The notes under the pieces were generated by a model. The model had not been told where the DNA came from. It did not search any database and worked only from the letters and a program-made list of their open reading frames with translations. From positions 558,001-622,000 of the forward strand of contig NZ_FOYL01000001.1 of the NCBI RefSeq assembly GCF_900115955.1: a stretch of 64,000 nt of DNA. The letters are read 5' to 3'. Shown piece by piece: positions 44,488 through 51,730 of the stretch. The DNA comes from Lentzea waywayandensis. Lineage in GTDB: Bacteria > Actinomycetota > Actinomycetes > Mycobacteriales > Pseudonocardiaceae. The translations under genes were made by a program, and so were the position numbers. Position 1 is the stretch's first letter; every line of letters starts with the position of its first letter.

Positions 44488-44523
44488 GAAGGGGGTGTAG
44501 CCGCAAGCGGCTACACCCCCTTC
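44488..44523. terminator. Perfect 17-bp hairpin, bidirectional terminator
   Basis: GAAGGGGGTGTAGCCGC (44488-44504) pairs perfectly with GCGGCTACACCCCCTTC (44507-44523). It sits 2 nt after the GCS2-like stop and 2 nt before the stop of the convergent cellulase gene, so one hairpin can serve both genes. Confidence 0.9.
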
Positions 44524-44525
44524 GT

Positions 44526-46211
44526 TCAGCTGGTTGGGAAGTTGTCAGGCGTACGGATGCGCTCGCGCACCCACACGCCCGCTTCCTTCAGCACACCGGT
44601 ACCCGAGAAGTTCGTGCCGGAGCAGGTGCCCGTCTTGAACACCGCACCCGACAGACCGTCGTCGGAGTAGTTCCAGTTGGCCCACGAGATCTTCTTCTGG
44701 GCCATCAGGTCGATGTACTTCTGCGACGTCGTGAAGTCGTTCGAGCCGCCGCCGGACGCCGTCTGCGTGCCGAACTCGGTCACGAACACCGGAACAGCGC
44801 TGGAGACGCGGTTCAGGACGTCGATGTACGCCTGCTTGTGCGAGTTGGCGTAGAAGTGGAACGAGTACATGAAGTTGGTCGCGTTGACCTTGTTGTTCAG
44901 CACCACCGACGGGTCCTCGCCGTCGGAGTGGCCGAACGTCGACCAGCCGTTCGTGCCCGAGACGATGAGGCTGTCCGGGTCGATGTTGCGGATGACCGGG
45001 ATCATCTGCTCGGCGTAGGACTTGACCCTCGCCCACGACGTGCCGTTGGGCTCGTTGGCGATGTCGTAGATGATGTTCGTCTTGTCCTTGTGCCGGTTGG
45101 CGATCTCCGTGAAGAACGTCTTGGCGCGGGACAGGTTGTAGTTCGGGTCACCGGGCGAGAGCTGGTGCCAGTCCACGAGGACGTAGATGCCGCGACGCGT
45201 GGCTTCCTCGATGTAGCCGTGCATCATGTCGGTGAACTTGCGGGGGTCGGTCTCGTAACCGTCCTCCTGGATGTACATGGCGACGCGGATGAAGTCCGCG
45301 TTCCAGTCGTTCACCAGCGCGTCCCACCACTGGGACTTCGCGCACTGGTGGTACCACTGGATGCCGTGCGTGCTCATGCCGCGCAGCTGGATCGGGTTGC
45401 CGTACTGGTTGCACAGCTGCACACCGCACACGCGCAGAAGGCCGTTGATGTCGTGCGGCCTGGTGCCGCCGGGCGTGCCCGGCTGCGTGCGCACCGAGAT
45501 GGAGTTCGAGGCGCCGGACAGGTTGCCCGCCGCGTCGCGCGCCTGCACGGTGAAGGTGTACGCGGTGTCCGGCGTCAGGCCGGTCACGGTGTGCGTGGTG
45601 CCGGTCGCGGTCTGCCCGTTGGACAGGACGTACGCGGCGACGCCCACGTTGTCGGTGGACGCGTTCCACGCCAGCGACACCGAGGACGACGTGGTGCCCG
45701 TCGAGCGCAGGTTGCCCGGCACCGAGGGAGCCACGGTGTCCGGCGTGCCCGACTGGGCGTCGACGTCGATGCGGTCCAGGTTCGGGCCGCCGTTCGCCGT
45801 CGTCGCGACCGTCTTGATCGTGTTGGTACCCGCCGCGAGGGTGACTGTCGTGGACTTGGTCGTCCACGTGGTCCACGCGCCGGTGGCCGGGAACGACAGG
45901 TTCGACGCCACCACGGTGCCGTTGACCGAGATGTTCATCGGGCGGTTCGTCGTGGTGCCGTTGGCGAACCGGAACGTGAGTGCCGCCGGACCGGCGGTGC
46001 CCGCGTTCACCGTGAACTCGACGGAGCTGCCGACCTCGTTGTCGTAGTTGACGAAGCCCGAGCCGGTGAAGCCGGCGTGGTTGGACTCGACGAGGCCGTT
46101 GGAGATCGTCGCGCTCTCCGCCTGGTACTGGACCGGGGCGGCGACGGCGACGGCCGGAGCAACAGCGACTGCGAGAGCTGCTGGTACGACCAGGAACAGG
46201 GATCTGGCCAC
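44526..46211 (-). CDS. Secreted GH5 endoglucanase with CBM35 and FN3 domains
   Basis: This 561-residue secreted enzyme has a signal peptide (1-25), a CBM6/35-type carbohydrate-binding module (26-152; QYQAESATISNG, GFTGSGFVNYDN, PNLDRIDVD) and a fibronectin type III domain (158-243). A GH5 catalytic domain follows (about 250-555). The GH5 acid/base Glu is E387 (IANEPNG) and the nucleophile E479 (VTEFGTQ); HGIQWY and VDWHQLSPGD also fit GH5_2 cellulases. It should cleave beta-1,4-glucan chains. The GTG start has an AGGAGG site 6 nt upstream. The catalytic domain sits at the C-terminus, behind its binding module. Confidence 0.95.
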   Translation of the reverse strand: MARSLFLVVPAALAVAVAPAVAVAAPVQYQAESATISNGLVESNHAGFTGSGFVNYDNEVGSSVEFTVNAGTAGPAALTFRFANGTTTNRPMNISVNGTVVASNLSFPATGAWTTWTTKSTTVTLAAGTNTIKTVATTANGGPNLDRIDVDAQSGTPDTVAPSVPGNLRSTGTTSSSVSLAWNASTDNVGVAAYVLSNGQTATGTTHTVTGLTPDTAYTFTVQARDAAGNLSGASNSISVRTQPGTPGGTRPHDINGLLRVCGVQLCNQYGNPIQLRGMSTHGIQWYHQCAKSQWWDALVNDWNADFIRVAMYIQEDGYETDPRKFTDMMHGYIEEATRRGIYVLVDWHQLSPGDPNYNLSRAKTFFTEIANRHKDKTNIIYDIANEPNGTSWARVKSYAEQMIPVIRNIDPDSLIVSGTNGWSTFGHSDGEDPSVVLNNKVNATNFMYSFHFYANSHKQAYIDVLNRVSSAVPVFVTEFGTQTASGGGSNDFTTSQKYIDLMAQKKISWANWNYSDDGLSGAVFKTGTCSGTNFSGTGVLKEAGVWVRERIRTPDNFPTS

Positions 46212-46258
46212 AGGGTGCCTCCTGTGTAAGGGGGACAGCAGGGCGCGGCGGCGATTTA

Positions 46259-46320
46259 GTTAAGAAGGTTTCCTATCAGTGGTGGCTTGAATCACAGCAC
46301 TAGACCACTGCTCCTGTCAA
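46259..46320 (-). promoter_or_regulatory. Candidate promoter and operator of the cellulase gene
   Basis: Upstream of the cellulase gene lies an imperfect dyad GTTAAGAAGGTTTCCTATC (46259-46277), and further upstream a TTGACA (46315-46320, reverse strand). The dyad resembles GTTAGGAAA-type inverted repeats that I associate with actinobacterial glycoside hydrolase promoters, but that association is from memory and unproven here. Three of ten pairs mismatch. Confidence 0.35.
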
Positions 46321-46369
46321 CAAATTCGGGCGACCGGAACAAGAGGGATGAGGCATCCTCAACCACCTG

Positions 46370-47431
46370 ATGCGATCCAAAGTCACCGTGACCCCAGCGC
46401 AGCTCCCGGAGGTGCTGCTGCACGTCGCCGTCGTCCGGCCGGTCTTCCTGTGGGGAGCACCGGGTATCGGCAAGTCCTCACTCGTCCGCAAGTTCGCCGC
46501 CGAGCTGGGCCTGGAGTGCGTGACGCTGCTGGGCACGCAGCTCGCGCCGGAGGACCTCATCGGAGTTCCGGAACTGGTCGGTGGCCGTTCCCGGTTCGCC
46601 CCGCCGGAGTCCATCGCGCGGCACGACCCGTACTGCCTGTTCCTCGACGAGCTGAACGCGAGCTCCCCCGAGGTGCAGAAGGCGTTCTACTCGTTGATCC
46701 TCGACCGGCGCATCGGCTCCTACGAGCTGCCGAAGGGCTCGATCGTGATCGGCGCCGGCAACCGGGCGGTCGACAACGCCCTGGCGCGCCCGATGGCGTC
46801 CGCACTCGTGAACCGCATGATCCACGTGCACCTCACGGCGTCCGCTCGCGACTGGCTGACGTGGGCGCGTGAGAGTAACATCCACCCGTGGGTGCTGGAG
46901 TACCTGACGCAGCGCCCGGACCACCTGTGGAGCGCGGCGCCGAAGGTCGAGGAGTCGTTCTCCACGCCGCGCGGCTGGCACATGCTCTCCGACGCGCTGC
47001 ACTCGTTCGGCGACGACATCTCCGACGACCTGCTGGAGGTGCTGGCGTTCGGCACGGTCACCGCGAACCACGCGTCGATGTTCAAGGCGTACGTGAAGAC
47101 CGTGCGGCACGCGTACGGGCTGGAGGCCGTGCTGCGCGGTGACGCCTGCTGGCCGTCCGCTCCCCAGGACCGGGACCTGCTGTACTTCCTGGCCGAGGCG
47201 TTCCGCGCGCGGCTGGTGAAGGAGCTGCCGCACGACAAGGCGCACGCGCCGGCGGCGGGCAAGCAGCTGGCGCACCGGGGCAAGGCGCTGCTGCTGGAGC
47301 TGGCCGAGCTGTCGCTGGAGATCGCGCAGATGGTGATCGCGGCCGACGACGACGGCAATCCCGTGCTGCCCGCGTGGTTCCTCGTCGAGGTCACCCGCGA
47401 CCTGCCCCGACTGGTGGCCGCACGCGCATGA
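46370..47431 (+). CDS. MoxR-like AAA+ ATPase of a VWA operon
   Basis: This 353-residue AAA+ ATPase has Walker A GAPGIGKSS (29-37), Walker B CLFLDELNASSPEVQKAFY (from residue 89), sensor 1 GSIVIGAGNRAVDN and an arginine finger region (MASALVNRMIHVHL). The C-terminal part is helical. It matches the MoxR-like ATPases that pair with VWA proteins, here the next gene, which overlaps by 4 nt. It probably remodels or loads the partner, using ATP, in the cytoplasm. No ribosome binding site stands out before the ATG at 46370. It is a different subfamily from the MoxR protein at 17198. Confidence 0.9.
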   Translation: MRSKVTVTPAQLPEVLLHVAVVRPVFLWGAPGIGKSSLVRKFAAELGLECVTLLGTQLAPEDLIGVPELVGGRSRFAPPESIARHDPYCLFLDELNASSPEVQKAFYSLILDRRIGSYELPKGSIVIGAGNRAVDNALARPMASALVNRMIHVHLTASARDWLTWARESNIHPWVLEYLTQRPDHLWSAAPKVEESFSTPRGWHMLSDALHSFGDDISDDLLEVLAFGTVTANHASMFKAYVKTVRHAYGLEAVLRGDACWPSAPQDRDLLYFLAEAFRARLVKELPHDKAHAPAAGKQLAHRGKALLLELAELSLEIAQMVIAADDDGNPVLPAWFLVEVTRDLPRLVAARA

Positions 47432-49041
47432 GCAAGCGCGGGAAGGCTTTCGTCGACCAGGCCGCGCTGGACTTCGAGGCCGCACGCGCGCAGATCCGGC
47501 TGCATCCGCTGTTCGCGCCGTTGAGCAGCTACGAGAGCCGGAGCTCGGATCACCCGTGGGCGGACATTTCGCTGGACGGGTCGATGCGCGCGCATCCGAC
47601 ACGCAAGGCCGGTGAGGCCGAATGGGTGTGGGTGTTCGCGCATTGCCTGCTGCACCTGGGTTTCGGCACCGGCTCGTGCGACGAGGTGCTGGACTTCCAG
47701 CCCGCGATCCGGCTCGGCACCCGCCCGTTCTCGTGGGAGCCGGGCCGGTGCGTGCGCGGCGGACCGGCCAAGGACCCGAAGCGCTGGGCCGATCGGTTCG
47801 CCGCCGGACTGTCCAACGCCGCCGTGGCCGCGATCGACGTGGCGGGCGGCGCGCGGTCGTCGTTGTCCGACTCGCGGCCGGTGCGCAGCGAGTGGGACCT
47901 CGCGCTGAGCTGGTTCGTGTCGAACTACCCGCTGCTGGGCGCGCTGGCGTCGACCATGACGGTCGTGGCGGACGCGGAACTGGCGCGGGGCTGGGACATC
48001 TCGATCGCGGCGGTGTCCGCGGCCTCGGCCGAGATCTACGTGAACCCGTTGGCGGGATTGACGAAACCCGAATGGCGGTTCGTGCTCGCGCACGAGATGC
48101 TGCACGCCGCTCTCCGCCACTGCGACCGGGTCGGCGGGCGGGACCCGTACCTGTGGAACATCGCCGCCGACTTCGTGGTGAACGGCTGGCTGGTCGAGAT
48201 GGGTGTCGGCTCCCCGCCTTCCGGGGTCCTGCACGACCCCGAGCTGCGCGGCCTCTCGGCGGAGTCCGTCTACGACCGGATCGCGGTGGACCTGCGGCGG
48301 TACCGCAAGCTGCTCACGTTGCGCGGCAACCATCAGGGTGATCTGCTCGGGGAACCTCTGCGCGGGCCTTCGGACGTGGCCGATCTGGACGAGTTCTACC
48401 GGCGGGCGTTGCTGACGGGGCTGAGCTATCACACGTCGTCGCGCGGACTCCTGCCCGCCGGACTGGTCGAGGAGATCCGGGCGCTGGAGCACCCGCCGCT
48501 GTCGTGGGACGCGCAGCTGGCGCGGTGGTTCGGGGAGTTCGTTCCGGCTGTGGAGAAGCGCCGCACCTACGCCCGCGCGTCGCGGCGGCAAGCGTCCACT
48601 CCGGACATTCCGCGGCCCGGCTGGGCGCGGCCGGAGTCGCTGGAGTCGCGGTCGACGTTCGGCGTCGTGCTCGACACGTCCGGCTCGATGGACCCCCGGT
48701 TGCTGGGCAAGGCTCTCGGCGCGATCGCTTCTTATGCCGCGGCACGTGACGTGCCCGCCGCACGCGTGGTTTTCTGTGATGCGATGGCATATGACGCTGG
48801 ATATGTGCCCGTCGAGGACATCGCGGGCCGGGTGTCGGTGCGCGGGCGCGGCGGAACGGTGCTGCAGCCCGGCGTCGACCTGCTCGAACGCGCCTCCGAC
48901 TTCCCCGAGGCCGGTCCGATCCTGATCATCACCGACGCCGGGTGCGACGTGCTGCGGATCCGGCGCGAGCACGCGTTCCTGATCCCGGCGGGCGCGCACC
49001 TGCCGTTCCGCGCTCGCGGCCCGGTCTTCCGGATGTCCTGA
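47428..49041 (+). CDS. DUF2201-type zincin-like and VWA-domain protein
   Basis: This 537-residue protein joins a metallopeptidase-like N-terminal region to a C-terminal von Willebrand A domain. Residue 222 begins HEMLH (in FVLAHEMLHAALRHCDR), a canonical HExxH zinc motif. Residue 72 begins HCLLH (in FAHCLLHLGFG), which looks like a degenerate copy lacking the Glu. The VWA metal site is DTSGS at 416-420 (VVLDTSGSMDPRLLGKAL), with ITDAGCD near 501-507. This is the layout of DUF2201 proteins that partner MoxR ATPases. It overlaps the MoxR gene by 4 nt and shares one base with the DUF3800 start. The proteolytic substrate, if any, is unknown. Confidence 0.88.
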   Translation: MSKRGKAFVDQAALDFEAARAQIRLHPLFAPLSSYESRSSDHPWADISLDGSMRAHPTRKAGEAEWVWVFAHCLLHLGFGTGSCDEVLDFQPAIRLGTRPFSWEPGRCVRGGPAKDPKRWADRFAAGLSNAAVAAIDVAGGARSSLSDSRPVRSEWDLALSWFVSNYPLLGALASTMTVVADAELARGWDISIAAVSAASAEIYVNPLAGLTKPEWRFVLAHEMLHAALRHCDRVGGRDPYLWNIAADFVVNGWLVEMGVGSPPSGVLHDPELRGLSAESVYDRIAVDLRRYRKLLTLRGNHQGDLLGEPLRGPSDVADLDEFYRRALLTGLSYHTSSRGLLPAGLVEEIRALEHPPLSWDAQLARWFGEFVPAVEKRRTYARASRRQASTPDIPRPGWARPESLESRSTFGVVLDTSGSMDPRLLGKALGAIASYAAARDVPAARVVFCDAMAYDAGYVPVEDIAGRVSVRGRGGTVLQPGVDLLERASDFPEAGPILIITDAGCDVLRIRREHAFLIPAGAHLPFRARGPVFRMS

Positions 49042-49721
49042 TGGAGATCGCCTGCGACGAGTCGGGGTCCGAGGGCGAGAAGCTCGTCGGCGGGGTCACC
49101 GCGGTCTTCGCCCACGCCGGCGTGCTGCTCTCTCACGAGGAGGCGTCGGGGTGCGTCGAGACGCTGCGGGAGATGATCAAGTCGCCCGCGCTGGAGTACA
49201 AGGCGAACCACCTGCTGCGGCAGAAGAACCGTTGGGTGCTGCTGTGGTTCCTGGGGCCGGACGGCCCATTGGTGGGCAGGGCGCGCGTTCAGCTCGTGGA
49301 CAAACGGCGGTACCTGGCCTCGCGGGTACGTGCTGAGTTCGGTGGTGTGACGGGGCCGCTGGAGCTGTACAACGACCTGCTGCGGGCCCGTGGCCCGCGC
49401 GGGAATCTCGACCCACTGTTCCCCGCCATCCTGCGCGCCGTGGCTCAGTGGCAGACTTCGGGGGGCGGGCCGGTGTCGATCGTGCACGACCAGCAGCTGT
49501 CGCTCACCGATGGACGGATCCGGCAGCTCAAGAAACTCGCGCCACGGCTGCAAAGCCTGACGCTGGTCGACTCGCAGTACGACGCCCGCGTGCAGGTTGC
49601 CGACTTCCTGGCCGGAATCGCGCGACGGGTCGCCGAGGAAGAACTCAACGGACGACCTGACCGCGAGGTGATCGAGTTGCTGATGCCCTTCGTAGTCGGA
49701 CCTAGGATGTGGCATGCCTGA
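49041..49721 (+). CDS. DUF3800 domain-containing protein
   Basis: This 226-residue protein shows the acidic motifs of DUF3800, a family with a predicted RNase H-like fold: DESGSEG at the N-terminus (D6, E7), LEYKANHLLR, SIVHDQQLSL and VDSQYDARVQVADFLAGIARR. This pattern suggests a metal-dependent nuclease, but no biochemical proof is at hand. DUF3800 genes are often found in mobile or defence contexts. Its ATG overlaps the VWA stop by one base, and its end overlaps the methyltransferase gene by 8 nt, placing it firmly in the operon. Confidence 0.85.
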   Translation: MEIACDESGSEGEKLVGGVTAVFAHAGVLLSHEEASGCVETLREMIKSPALEYKANHLLRQKNRWVLLWFLGPDGPLVGRARVQLVDKRRYLASRVRAEFGGVTGPLELYNDLLRARGPRGNLDPLFPAILRAVAQWQTSGGGPVSIVHDQQLSLTDGRIRQLKKLAPRLQSLTLVDSQYDARVQVADFLAGIARRVAEEELNGRPDREVIELLMPFVVGPRMWHA

Positions 49722-50412
49722 CGCTATTTTCGCCGACCCGAGACTGGCTCGGCTCTACGACGCCTTCGACGGGCCGCGCGTGGACCTGAACCTGTACCTC
49801 GGCATCGCGGCCGAACTGGAGGCGGCGAGCGTGCTCGACGTCGGATGCGGGACGGGCAGCCTGGCGGTGATGCTGGCGTCGTCCGGCCGGACCGTCGTCG
49901 GGGTCGATCCGGCGCTGGCGTCGCTGGAGATCGCACGCGCCAAGGAGTCCAGGGTCACCTGGATCCACGGCGACGCGACCACGCTGCCCGCGTTGTCGGT
50001 CGACCTCGCGACGATGACCGGGAACGTGGCACAGGTGTTCCTCGGTGACGACTGGGAGGCCACGCTGCGCGGCGTGCGCCGGGCCTTGAAGCCCGGCGGG
50101 CACTTCGTGTTCGAGACGCGCCGCCCGGAGCACCGGGCCTGGGAGGACTGGTCGCGAGCGAAGCCGCGGGTGCTGGTCGGGGTGCGCGAGCAGCTCGAAC
50201 TGCTCAACGTGAGCCTGCCGTTCGTGTCGTTCCGGCACACCTACCAGTTCCCGGACGGCTCGGTGATCTCCTCGGACTCGACGCTGCGGTTCCGGTCGCG
50301 TCCCGAGATCGAGCAGAGCCTGACGCGCTGCGGCTTCGAGGTCGTCGACGTGCGCGACGCACCCGACCGGCCAGGCCGCGAGCACGTGTTCGTGGCGCGC
50401 AGGGTCAACTGA
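49714..50412 (+). CDS. Class I SAM-dependent methyltransferase
   Basis: This 232-residue methyltransferase has the SAM-binding motif I SVLDVGCGTGSLAVML, followed by VVGVDPALASLEIARAK, the acidic IHGDATTLP and FVFETRRPE. It is a small-molecule or protein type (methyltransferase 25-like); no target-recognition domain for DNA is present. The 8-nt overlap with the DUF3800 gene makes it the fourth gene of the operon. Its stop overlaps the convergent condensation-like gene by 8 nt. Confidence 0.88.
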   Translation: MPDAIFADPRLARLYDAFDGPRVDLNLYLGIAAELEAASVLDVGCGTGSLAVMLASSGRTVVGVDPALASLEIARAKESRVTWIHGDATTLPALSVDLATMTGNVAQVFLGDDWEATLRGVRRALKPGGHFVFETRRPEHRAWEDWSRAKPRVLVGVREQLELLNVSLPFVSFRHTYQFPDGSVISSDSTLRFRSRPEIEQSLTRCGFEVVDVRDAPDRPGREHVFVARRVN

Positions 50413-50743
50413 CCAGCGCGGGCTGCTTCCAGGCCCGCACCAGCCACGGCAGGACGCGCGGCAGCCGGTCGGCCACGATGTCGTGCAGCACCAGCACCAT
50501 CCGGCCGGAGTGCGCGGGGCCGGCGTCGAGCCACACCACGTGCATCAGGACGCCGGTCTGAAGGTCGAGCCCCGCCTCCGCCTCCACGAGGGCGGCGGGG
50601 GTGGCGGCCACGGGGTCCGCGACCTCGTGATGCGCGAAGCCGGAACGACACAGCTCAGGATGCAGTTCCACCAGGGAATCCATGGCGGCGGCGAGACGTC
50701 CCACGCCCAGCCCTGCCCGAACCTGCACCGTAATGGCCCTCAC
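50405..50743 (-). CDS. Mini condensation-domain-like protein with iron box
   Basis: This 112-residue protein resembles the N-terminal part of an NRPS condensation domain: a starting strand and helix (TVQVRAGLGVGRLAAAMDSLVELHPELCRSGF), then VLMHVVWLDAGPAHSGRMVLVLHDIVADRLPRVLPWLVRAW. The latter aligns with the region of the HHxxxDG active site, but here it reads HDIVADR, so the second His and the Gly are lost. It is therefore not a normal condensation enzyme. The GTG at 50743 lies one base from an IdeR-type iron box, implying iron control. An alternative ATG at 50683 would remove the first conserved strand and helix. A role linked to siderophore biosynthesis is inferred. Confidence 0.65.
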   Translation of the reverse strand: MRAITVQVRAGLGVGRLAAAMDSLVELHPELCRSGFAHHEVADPVAATPAALVEAEAGLDLQTGVLMHVVWLDAGPAHSGRMVLVLHDIVADRLPRVLPWLVRAWKQPALVS

Positions 50744-50744
50744 G

Positions 50745-50763
50745 TTAGGAGAGCCTAACCTAG
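50745..50763 (-). promoter_or_regulatory. IdeR/DtxR-type iron box
   Basis: TTAGGAGAGCCTAACCTAG (forward strand) matches the 19-bp IdeR/DmdR consensus at 15 positions. On the reverse strand it contains a -10-like TAGGTT (50758-50763), so transcription could start only a few bases before the GTG at 50743, leaving a near-leaderless mRNA. The box overlaps the stop codon of the TIGR03086 gene (50760-50762). Confidence 0.75.
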
Positions 50764-51320
50764 GCCCAGCCGGGGTTCCGCCCACTGAGTCCCAGGACAC
50801 GGTCGAGCAGTGGCGCGTTCGAGTCGACCTCCACCGCGGCTCCGAAGAGCGAGCCGTCGCGGTCGTCCGGTCCGATCGACGACACGAAGCCGTGAACGAC
50901 CTGGAGCAGGCCTTCCTCGACCTCGAACGGCTGCCCGGTCGCCTTGGCGAGATCCCAGCCGTGCAGCACGATCTCGTCCAGCGCCACGGCACCGGCGACC
51001 TGGCCGGGCAGGTCGACGCCACCGGCGCGGGTCATGCCGTCCCAGGCCTCGGGTGAACGCCAGGCCTTCGCCAGTTCCTCGAGCCTCGCCGGCACGGACT
51101 CGCGGAAGTCGAGCGGCAGCCGGGCCGCGTCACCGGAGCCCGAGCCTTCCAGCGGGGTCTTCGTCGCCGCCATCGTGAACGCCACCGACAGGCCGTTCAC
51201 GTGGTCGAGCAGGTCGCCGACCGTGTAGGCGGGACACGGGGTCGGCGCCAACAGATCGCCGTCCGTCACGTTGCGCACCAGGCCCGCGAGCCGCTCGGCC
51301 GCGGGAGTCAGGTCGAACAT
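50760..51320 (-). CDS. TIGR03086-like metal-binding protein (DinB superfamily)
   Basis: This 186-residue protein of the actinobacterial TIGR03086 group has an N-terminal helix (FDLTPAAERLAGLVRNVTDGDLLAPTPCPAYTVGDLLDHVNGL, with a ligand His) and VALDEIVLHGWDLAKATGQPF with further ligand His and Asp. These are mycothiol-dependent-enzyme-like proteins of mostly unknown function. The ATG shares one base with the stop of the upstream gene (TGATG). Its stop codon is inside the iron box of the next gene. Confidence 0.87.
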   Translation of the reverse strand: MFDLTPAAERLAGLVRNVTDGDLLAPTPCPAYTVGDLLDHVNGLSVAFTMAATKTPLEGSGSGDAARLPLDFRESVPARLEELAKAWRSPEAWDGMTRAGGVDLPGQVAGAVALDEIVLHGWDLAKATGQPFEVEEGLLQVVHGFVSSIGPDDRDGSLFGAAVEVDSNAPLLDRVLGLSGRNPGWA

Positions 51321-51730
51321 CAGTAGCCGTCGCCTCCCCAGAACTGTTCCTCGAGCGTGTCGGCGGTACCGGCGAGAAGCTGGAGCGGATCGGTGAACTC
51401 GTGGATGTCGAGATCCTTGAGCGGCAACGAGTGCCGGACCACGACGTGCTCCCCCATGATCGCGAGGCCGCACGCGACGGTCGAGTTGCCCACCTCCGCC
51501 AGCACCGCGTGGAGGTCCACGTCCTTGGCCAGCCCGCACGGGGACGCGATCTGCACCCATTCGTGCATCTTGTCGAGCACTTCCCTGACGATGATCACGA
51601 CCTGCGTCCGGTCGTCCTCGTCCTCCTCCACGTCCCCGAAGGTGAAGAGGATCCTCAGCTCCTCGTCCTCGTCGTGGATGACGTCGTACTCGGCGCGGAC
51701 GTAGTCCGCGAGGTCTCCCCAACTCGCCAT
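51320..51730 (-). CDS. Hypothetical protein, possibly YbjN/CesT-like
   Basis: This 136-residue acidic protein has an alternating strand/helix pattern (EELRILFTFGDVEEDEDDRTQVVIIVREVLDKMHEWVQIASPCG, then VACGLAIMGEHVVVRHSLPL, then LQLLAGTADTLEEQFWGG). The pattern is compatible with a YbjN or type III chaperone-like (CesT) fold, but I am not sure. Its first 76 nt lie inside the 3' end of the upstream DUF998 gene in another frame. Its stop overlaps the start of the TIGR03086 gene. Confidence 0.7.
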   Translation of the reverse strand: MASWGDLADYVRAEYDVIHDEDEELRILFTFGDVEEDEDDRTQVVIIVREVLDKMHEWVQIASPCGLAKDVDLHAVLAEVGNSTVACGLAIMGEHVVVRHSLPLKDLDIHEFTDPLQLLAGTADTLEEQFWGGDGY

